DNA from: Lachnospiraceae bacterium
Lineage (GTDB): Bacteria; Bacillota_A; Clostridia; Lachnospirales; Lachnospiraceae
Length of the DNA stretch: 21,893 nt
Direction of reading: 5' to 3'
Assembly: GCA_024689605.1 (NCBI GenBank)
Contig: JAILDD010000209.1
Coordinates: forward strand, 1-21,893
Positions 17,114 through 21,893 of the stretch are shown one piece after another (positions within the stretch are counted from its first letter, which is position 1; the number at the start of each line of letters is the position of its first letter). The notes under the pieces are model-generated. The model ran no database searches, had not been told where the DNA came from, and was given only the letters and a program-made list of their open reading frames with translations. The position numbers were made by a program, and so were the translations under genes.

Positions 17114-18814
17114 TTATATCTCGATTATATATTTATATGTATCAAGTCTTTTTTCGAATTCCTCCACCGGCAGCGGCTTATCAAAAAAGAAGCCTTGCGC
17201 CAAATCGCAGTTATTATCCCTTAACAGCTGAAGCTGTTCCTTTGTCTCTACGCCTTCCACAATGGTTTCCAGACCCATTTCCCTTGCCATTGTTATAACA
17301 TTCTTAAACATTATGTTATTTACACTGTTTGTTTTTTCGTCCCCAAGAGGCAGAAAGCAGCGGTCAACCTTGAGCACATTCCAGGGAATGACACGGATAA
17401 GGTTAAGTGACGAATATCCCATTCCGAAATCATCCACTGATGTGCATACGCCTTCTTTCTGAAGTCCGTTCACTATACGCTGCAATGCACGGAATTCCAC
17501 GTCCGTTGTGGTCTCGGTAAGCTCAATTTCTATAAGCTCATGAGGAATCCGGTGTCTGTCAATGATACCCAGTATATCCTCATGAAGCTGCTCATTTACT
17601 ATATGCTTTCTTGAAAAATTGACAGAAGTACGTACCACGTTTCTGCCTTCATCAAGCCATTTCCGGATATAGACGCACACCTGGTCAAGGACATAGAAAT
17701 CCAGCATGCAGATATCGCTGCTGCGCTCCAGCACAGGAATGAACTCCATGGGCGGCACTATATTGCCATCCCTGAACCAGCGGCTAAGCGCCTCTGCCCC
17801 CCGGATCTCTCCGGTTACGACATTCACCTTAGGCTGGAAAAATACCCTGAATTCCTTCTTCTTAAGTGAGTCGGGGAACTGCTGCTGTATACGCATTGCC
17901 CGGTCTTTGCCTTCCATCAGGCTGTCATCGTAATAAACAATGTGGTCATTAACTCCCGACTGTGCCACGCGGTATGCAAGCATTACCTTGCCCATTATAG
18001 AGTTCGGTTCTGTTACTGTATACCCCTCCGGAATCATAAACACACCTACATATGCCGAAACAGGCACGGTGTGGCCCTCAGTGTCATAAATCACATCCGC
18101 ATGCCTAAAATATTCCATAAGTATTTCAAGCTTTTCCCTGGGGAAAATACATATAAAATTGTCTCCCCCCAACCTGCAGATAGTTCCGTTTTTTCCTATA
18201 AGTTTTTGAGTGTGATCGTAATGATTCCTGAGTACACGGTCACCTGCATCCCGTCCGTATTTATCATTGACAAGTGAAAAATGCCTGAAATTATAATTAG
18301 CGGCCACCATTCCGTCAAAAGCTCCGGGCTTCCCATTCCATGCCAGATATTTAAAAAAGCTCCGGATGCTCCTGTACCCCTGATCATCATAGAAAGCGAA
18401 CTGGTACGCTATATCCTGCAGCCTGTTGCGGCTGATAAAGACAAGGGCCGTACGCATGACAAGGTCAAGTTTTGCAAGTTCTTCTTCTGTAAGGTCCGGC
18501 TCGTCATCAGCCATATATACCGTCATTGTGGTAATGGACATAAGGCTGGTCTCTATACGAACTGTATGGACAGGTCTGCCGTTCCTGCCGTTATCGTAGC
18601 TGATAATGGTTTCCCCGCGTTCCATCTTTTCATCAGCAGGGCTCGAGTACACATGCGTAACCCCTTTTGAAAGCCTGAGCATTGCAGCCAGCCGGTTTAA
18701 CGTATCCTGAACCATTCCCACATCTATCTGCTCACTGCTAACTACAGCCATTTCAGAGACCAATTCCTCAAATAATTTTGAAAACTGTTCTGAATTGGAA
18801 ATATTATCTTCCAT
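17114..18814 (-). CDS. Degenerate GGDEF-EAL c-di-GMP phosphodiesterase, soluble
   Basis: A 566-residue cytoplasmic protein when started at ATG 18814 (GGGGGT 7 bases upstream); an ATG at 18847 is in frame but has no ribosome binding site. Numbers here use the longer form. Residues 1-145 are a poorly defined sensory region with no membrane helix. The GGDEF domain (about 150-310) has GGDNF at 227-231, and its other signature residues are weak, so synthesis of c-di-GMP is unlikely. The EAL domain (about 325-570) looks intact: EAL at 352-354, Asn410 in VNFS, ELTE (442-445), VDDFGMGYSSL (471-481), Lys493 in LKVD, Glu531 in VEGVET and QGFFF (551-555). It should therefore cleave c-di-GMP to pGpG, possibly controlled by the GGDNF domain. 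It is the first gene of the signalling operon and stops 24 bases before the HD-GYP gene. Confidence 0.9.
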   Translation of the reverse strand: MEDNISNSEQFSKLFEELVSEMAVVSSEQIDVGMVQDTLNRLAAMLRLSKGVTHVYSSPADEKMERGETIISYDNGRNGRPVHTVRIETSLMSITTMTVYMADDEPDLTEEELAKLDLVMRTALVFISRNRLQDIAYQFAFYDDQGYRSIRSFFKYLAWNGKPGAFDGMVAANYNFRHFSLVNDKYGRDAGDRVLRNHYDHTQKLIGKNGTICRLGGDNFICIFPREKLEILMEYFRHADVIYDTEGHTVPVSAYVGVFMIPEGYTVTEPNSIMGKVMLAYRVAQSGVNDHIVYYDDSLMEGKDRAMRIQQQFPDSLKKKEFRVFFQPKVNVVTGEIRGAEALSRWFRDGNIVPPMEFIPVLERSSDICMLDFYVLDQVCVYIRKWLDEGRNVVRTSVNFSRKHIVNEQLHEDILGIIDRHRIPHELIEIELTETTTDVEFRALQRIVNGLQKEGVCTSVDDFGMGYSSLNLIRVIPWNVLKVDRCFLPLGDEKTNSVNNIMFKNVITMAREMGLETIVEGVETKEQLQLLRDNNCDLAQGFFFDKPLPVEEFEKRLDTYKYIIEI

Positions 18815-18861
18815 ACCTTTACCCCCATGTCCAAATAAATGGTTCATAAGTCAAATTAACC

Positions 18862-18877
18862 TGCCTACCGCCAGGCA
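18862..18877. repeat. Small palindrome upstream of the GGDEF-EAL gene
   Basis: TGCCT (18862-18866) and AGGCA (18873-18877) form a 5-base-pair inverted repeat around ACCGCC. It lies about 50 bases upstream of the chosen start. On the minus strand a weak promoter (TTTACT, 18 bases, TTAATT) would place this palindrome between its -35 and -10 boxes, so an operator is possible. This is weak evidence. Confidence 0.3.
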
Positions 18878-18880
18878 AGT

Positions 18881-18900
18881 AAACAAACCGCATTCAGCGG
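18881..18900 (-). terminator. Weak terminator-like hairpin after the LysR-GNAT genes
   Basis: On the minus strand CCGC-TGAAT-GCGG (18900-18888) is followed by TTTGTTT (18887-18881). The stem is only 4 base pairs, so termination is likely to be partial. An AT-rich stretch at 18915-18945 lies between this hairpin and the GNAT stop and could hold a promoter (TTCTTA, 17 bases, TATAAG) for the signalling operon. Confidence 0.35.
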
Positions 18901-18944
18901 CAAAAAAATCTACTTATATTTATTATATAATAATTTAAGAAGGA

Positions 18945-20012
18945 TTAGTGGTAAAATTGCTTTGATTCAAATTTAGCTTTGTTTTCCCAGTCTTCCTTTG
19001 TCAATAAGCTTACATGCTCCGTACGTTTCTCATTAAGCAACGGAACATCCACATTTTCAGTCTTCCACTGATACCTGAAGCCGCATTTTTCCTGAACTCG
19101 TCTTGACTTTGCATTGCCATCGTAATAACCGATCCACACCTTCTGCATACCGCAGTCCTCAAAAGCATGTCTAAGCATTTCCCCGGTAGCTTCCGGCATA
19201 ATGCCCTTCCCCCAGAAGGGCTTGCCAAGCCAGTACCCCAGTTCACACTCATCATCCCGCTTCGTCAAATACGTATGTCCATTAAGCTTTAACTCTATGG
19301 TACCAATAGCCTTTCCGTCCTCTTTCAGGCATATAGCATATGCTTCCCTGCCATTCAGGACATTCTTTATCACATTTCTGCTCTCATCAATGCTCTGATG
19401 CGCCGGCCACCCTGCAACCGGCCCCACCTCAGGGTCGGAAGCATATTTATACAGATCTTCTGCATCATTTTCATTCCAGCGCCGCAGTATCAGCCGCTCC
19501 GTTTCAAGCTGCTTTTTAATGAATAATTCCATGTCGATACAATTCCAGCTGCCTATCGGCATTTCACATTCCCGCCTGCCATACTCACGGAAGCCCACAG
19601 CTTCATAGCAGTGCTTTGCCCCCGCATTATTCTCGAATACGCCTAAATCGATCCGTGAGACGGAAAGGTGTGCCTTTACATACTCTATTCCAAGTCTGAG
19701 CATTTCTTTGCCGTATCCTTTGCCCCTGATAGAGGGATCCACTATAACAAAACCAAAACGGACAGAACTGTCATCATCCGCTTTCGGATATCTAATGATA
19801 AAATGGCCGGCGACATCTCCATTATCATCCACTGCTGTAAGAGGAATAAACCGCCCCGTTCCCATCTGCGGTGAATAATTTTCGTTTATATCGTCTCCCG
19901 AAAGAGGATATTTGTTAAACCTGTCGGCAGACCATTTATATAATTCTTCCTCCGACCGAAGCCAGCCGGCTACGACCGGTGCATCTTCCTGTCTGAAATC
20001 CCTTAATACCAT
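18945..20012 (-). CDS. Tandem GNAT acetyltransferase
   Basis: A 355-residue protein made of two GNAT domains in one chain. GNATs move an acetyl group from acetyl-CoA to an amine. Domain one (about 1-165) has the acetyl-CoA loop RGKGYG (96-101) and the later ENNAGAKHCYEAVGF segment (127-141), as in RimI-like enzymes. Domain two (about 168-345) begins with LETERLILRRW and has the loop WGKGIM (267-272) and NAKSRRVQEKCGF (300-312), as in RimJ/RimL-like enzymes. Each domain is near full length, so both may be active; substrates are unknown. GGAGGGG lies 8 bases before ATG. The gene follows the LysR gene by 30 bases and is probably cotranscribed with it. Confidence 0.88.
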   Translation of the reverse strand: MVLRDFRQEDAPVVAGWLRSEEELYKWSADRFNKYPLSGDDINENYSPQMGTGRFIPLTAVDDNGDVAGHFIIRYPKADDDSSVRFGFVIVDPSIRGKGYGKEMLRLGIEYVKAHLSVSRIDLGVFENNAGAKHCYEAVGFREYGRRECEMPIGSWNCIDMELFIKKQLETERLILRRWNENDAEDLYKYASDPEVGPVAGWPAHQSIDESRNVIKNVLNGREAYAICLKEDGKAIGTIELKLNGHTYLTKRDDECELGYWLGKPFWGKGIMPEATGEMLRHAFEDCGMQKVWIGYYDGNAKSRRVQEKCGFRYQWKTENVDVPLLNEKRTEHVSLLTKEDWENKAKFESKQFYH

Positions 20013-20042
20013 AATACTTTCCCCTCCATAAAATATGTATGT

Positions 20043-20972
20043 TCAATTAGTTTCCTTATCCGTAATTTCCCCGGCTTTCTTAATAATGTCAGCCAAACCG
20101 CTGATTGCCCTGTTCCGATGCTTATCTTTATGGATCAGCACCTGGGAATAAACCGGAAAATCAGTACCCTTCCATCTGAGGCGTTTAAGCCTGCCGTCCT
20201 TTATCTCATTTTCAGCTGTCATATCCGGTATGAACGCCACACCCAGACCATTAACTGCAAACTGTTTCAGTATTTCCTTGCTGCTGGTTTCCAGCGCAAT
20301 ATTCGGCCGGATACCATAATCCTCAAGGTCAGAAATCAACATGTGTCTGAAATTACAGTTATGTCCTGTCAGTAAAAGCGGCACATCCCTCAGTTTCTCC
20401 TCGCTGATAGTTTTACCGGCCATGGGATGATCAGGTGACACATAGAAACCCAGCCTTTCGCTTTTTTTGTGCAGGATCATAATCCGGTCGTCCTCTATTA
20501 AAGGATTAAGAGTATAAACCATATCCAGCTCTCCCTTTTGCAGAAGTTCCGGTATAAATTCGTGGGTAACAAACTGTATCCGTATCTCTGTCCCGGGATT
20601 TAGCTTATTATACTCCATAAGGATCTTGGGGAAACGGCTTATGCAGAGAGATTCCGACACACCTAATTTCAGAACACCTACGGGGTTTTCCTCATCTGTC
20701 AGATCAAGGCGTATATCCCTTTCTACCTGAAGCATCCTCTCCGCGTGTGACACCAGCCGTTCCCCTGATGAAGTAAGGGAAATTGTTTTTCCAAGGCGTT
20801 CGAACAGTACGCATCCCAGTTCTTCCTCAAGCTGTTTGATCTGCGTTGTAACAGTAGACTGAGCATAGCCCAGGCTGTCAGCCGCTGCGGAGAAGCTGTT
20901 CATTTCCACTATTTTCAAAAATGTGCTTAACTGAGTAATTGTCATATTTGTTTTTTTGAACGTTTTGTTCAT
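20043..20972 (-). CDS. LysR-family transcriptional regulator
   Basis: A 309-residue regulator. The winged helix-turn-helix is at about residues 11-70, with FSAAADSLGYAQSTVTTQI as the core and FERLGKTISLTSSGERL after it. The effector-binding domain follows from about 98 (VLKLGVSESLCISRFP) to 300. Two ATG codons (20972 and 20945) are possible and neither has a ribosome binding site; the second gives the N-terminus usual in the family (MTITQLSTFLKIVE). The gene is divergent from a DinB-like gene, and the two promoters overlap at their -10 boxes. By the common LysR pattern it should control that neighbour and itself. The effector is unknown. Confidence 0.92.
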   Translation of the reverse strand: MNKTFKKTNMTITQLSTFLKIVEMNSFSAAADSLGYAQSTVTTQIKQLEEELGCVLFERLGKTISLTSSGERLVSHAERMLQVERDIRLDLTDEENPVGVLKLGVSESLCISRFPKILMEYNKLNPGTEIRIQFVTHEFIPELLQKGELDMVYTLNPLIEDDRIMILHKKSERLGFYVSPDHPMAGKTISEEKLRDVPLLLTGHNCNFRHMLISDLEDYGIRPNIALETSSKEILKQFAVNGLGVAFIPDMTAENEIKDGRLKRLRWKGTDFPVYSQVLIHKDKHRNRAISGLADIIKKAGEITDKETN

Positions 20973-20982
20973 TTATTTCAAT

Positions 20983-21011
20983 TTTACTGATATATTGTTT
21001 GATGCTATTAT
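20983..21011 (+). promoter_or_regulatory. Promoter of the DinB-like gene
   Basis: TTTACT (20983-20988) and TATTAT (21006-21011) are 17 bases apart, with TG one base before the -10 box. A start near 21018 gives a leader of about 30 bases, which contains the AAGGAGG ribosome binding site (21034-21040) before ATG 21048. Confidence 0.6.
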
Positions 21012-21035
21012 ACGAATATATTAAAGGAAACACAA
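21007..21035 (-). promoter_or_regulatory. Promoter of the LysR gene, overlapping the divergent promoter
   Basis: On the minus strand TTGTGT (21035-21030) and TATAAT (21012-21007) are 17 bases apart. The -10 box shares five of its six positions with the rightward -10 box, so the two promoters cannot be bound by polymerase at the same time. The -35 box also covers part of the ribosome binding site of the DinB-like gene. Confidence 0.55.
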
Positions 21036-21047
21036 GGAGGATTTCTT

Positions 21048-21575
21048 ATGAATGAACTGTGTATGATAATCAAAGACACCGTAAAGCCAAATTTTCTGAA
21101 TATCCGCACTTCCATACAGACCTATGACAGAGAGGCTCTCTGCTGCGGCGCACCATGCTGGCGCTGGGCATATCACGCCCTTCACTCAGCTGATAAATGG
21201 TTTATCAATCCATTTGTTTACGAAGAACCTTCATTTCATGAAGAGGGAATGGATAATCCCGACAATCCCACCAGCGTTGTTCTTTCTGATGAAGAACTGC
21301 TGGCATACCTTGACAGCATAGAAAAGAAAACCATGGATTATCTGGATAACCTTACAGACGAAGAACTTTACGAAAAACCGGAAAAATGCATCTATACCCG
21401 TATGGAACTGGTTCTCCGCCAGTACAGGCACCTTTCCTTCCATACCGGAATGCTGAACGGCCAGACCGCAGTAGCAATGGGGGAATTTCCCATGTGGGTT
21501 TCCGAAACGGATAAATATGTTGACGACGGTATCCTGTTCGGACGTTACCGCAAAGGACAGGTGACTGCAAAGTAA
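21048..21575 (+). CDS. DinB-like four-helix-bundle protein
   Basis: A 175-residue protein of the DinB/YfiT type, a fold that carries a metal held by three histidines and is used by thiol-dependent transferases and many uncharacterised proteins. The likely ligands are His43 or His46 in WAYHALHSADKWF, and His128 and His132 in QYRHLSFHTG, which has the HxxxHxG pattern of the family. Cys32-Cys33 and Cys37 near the N-terminus are notable but of unknown meaning. AAGGAGG lies 7 bases before ATG. The gene is divergent from a LysR gene and is probably its target. A strong hairpin begins 8 bases after the stop. Substrate unknown. Confidence 0.8.
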   Translation: MNELCMIIKDTVKPNFLNIRTSIQTYDREALCCGAPCWRWAYHALHSADKWFINPFVYEEPSFHEEGMDNPDNPTSVVLSDEELLAYLDSIEKKTMDYLDNLTDEELYEKPEKCIYTRMELVLRQYRHLSFHTGMLNGQTAVAMGEFPMWVSETDKYVDDGILFGRYRKGQVTAK

Positions 21576-21583
21576 TAATTCTC

Positions 21584-21634
21584 ATAGAAAAAGGGGCTGT
21601 CGCACTAAAGTCGTGTGACAGCCTCTTTTTCTAT
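21584..21634. terminator. Strong bidirectional hairpin terminator after the DinB-like gene
   Basis: Positions 21584-21605 (ATAGAAAAAGGGGCTGTCG...) pair with 21613-21634 in a stem of 22 pairs, including two G-T wobbles, around a 7-base loop. The GC core GGCTGTC/GACAGCC is followed by a T-run in both directions (TTTTTCT). It can end the DinB-like transcript. The core also resembles the terminal sequences of some IS1182-family elements, so it may belong to the element to the right. Confidence 0.75.
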
Positions 21635-21640
21635 ACCAAA

Positions 21641-21668
21641 CACAAAAACCGCACTTCGAAAAGTGCGG
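21641..21668 (-). terminator. Intrinsic terminator for leftward transcription
   Basis: On the minus strand CCGCACTT-TTCG-AAGTGCGG (21668-21649) is followed by TTTTTGTG (21648-21641). The stem is 8 perfect base pairs with a 4-base loop. No leftward gene is seen upstream of it, so it may shield the element or its surroundings from antisense transcripts. Confidence 0.65.
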
Positions 21669-21689
21669 CATTTGCTGTAAAATATATTT

Positions 21690-21893
21690 ATGCAACTAAA
21701 TAAAATCTTACAGGGAGATTATACTATATCTTCCTTGTATCATCAAATCAAACTTCCAATCGACATAGAAATATCTATCCCGTCTGATGACCCGGTGCGT
21801 CTTTTAAGTGCCTTTGTGGAGGGAATGGACCTTTCCGACCTTTATGCTACCTATGAAAGGATCAGGAAAAATCAGGCTACACCACGTCAGATG
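21690..21893 (+). CDS. IS1182-family transposase, N-terminal part only
   Basis: An open frame of 68 codons runs from ATG 21690 to the window end. The segment PSDDPVRLLSAFVEGMDLSD (31-50) followed by LYATYERIRKNQATPRQM matches the N-terminal (DUF772-like) region of IS1182-type transposases of Clostridia, which precedes a DDE nuclease domain not seen here. There is no ribosome binding site before the ATG, and a TAAAAT box at 21678-21683 would start transcription very close to it, so a leaderless message is possible. Whether the gene is intact cannot be told. Confidence 0.75.
   Translation, partial: MQLNKILQGDYTISSLYHQIKLPIDIEISIPSDDPVRLLSAFVEGMDLSDLYATYERIRKNQATPRQM

Larger units (their letters stand above)
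21584..21893 (+). mobile_element. Left part of an IS1182-like insertion sequence, cut by the window end
   Basis: The call rests on the partial transposase frame at 21690-21893 and on two hairpins just upstream of it. The left boundary is not known: the GGGGCTGTCGCAC sequence near 21593 is the best candidate for the terminal repeat. The right end and the target duplication are outside the window. Confidence 0.5.

Overview
The window looks like a chromosomal segment of a Gram-positive anaerobe of the Clostridia, most likely a member of the Lachnospiraceae. This rests on gene content: a stand-alone AICAR formyltransferase next to a PurO-type IMP cyclohydrolase, a Lachnospiraceae-style TIR protein, DUF2812, a PflX-type radical SAM protein and an IS1182-like transposase. 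Purine-rich ribosome binding sites and frequent TTG/GTG starts fit as well. This is a judgement from protein families and not a database match. No rRNA, tRNA, riboswitch or CRISPR array was seen, and no stretch over 300 bases lacks a gene.

Left part (1-4048). Two minus-strand genes lie at the edge: a truncated membrane sensor starting with TTG, and a DUF2812 membrane protein. Divergent from them is a two-gene plus-strand ABC transporter (ATPase and large permease). It converges on the next operon across a long inverted repeat (4056-4106).

Metabolic operon (8587-4122, minus). A clear promoter precedes pyruvate kinase, then IMP cyclohydrolase (purO), AICAR formyltransferase and a radical SAM protein. 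Gaps are 28, 18 and 4 bases. The two purine enzymes together do the job of the usual bifunctional PurH, the last two steps to IMP.

Signalling operon (18814-8669, minus). This is the most unusual part. Five genes follow one another with overlaps or gaps under 30 bases: (1) a cytoplasmic degenerate-GGDEF/EAL protein; (2) a 1221-residue protein joining an ECF S-component-like membrane module, a signal-peptide-like segment, 14 Reg_prop-type repeats, a Y_Y_Y domain, a transmembrane helix and an HD-GYP domain; (3) a membrane-anchored BMP-family (nucleoside-type) binding protein without a transporter; (4) a TIR domain protein with a membrane helix and a large propeller-like region; (5) a DUF218 lipoprotein. 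Both c-di-GMP enzymes look like phosphodiesterases. My inference is that this is an envelope sensing unit in which extracellular ligands control c-di-GMP breakdown and a TIR enzyme.

Right part (18945-21893). A LysR regulator and a double-GNAT protein run leftwards. A DinB-like protein runs rightwards from a divergent promoter whose -10 box is shared with that of the regulator. The window ends in the start of an IS1182-like transposase, preceded by two strong hairpins that may mark the left end of the element.
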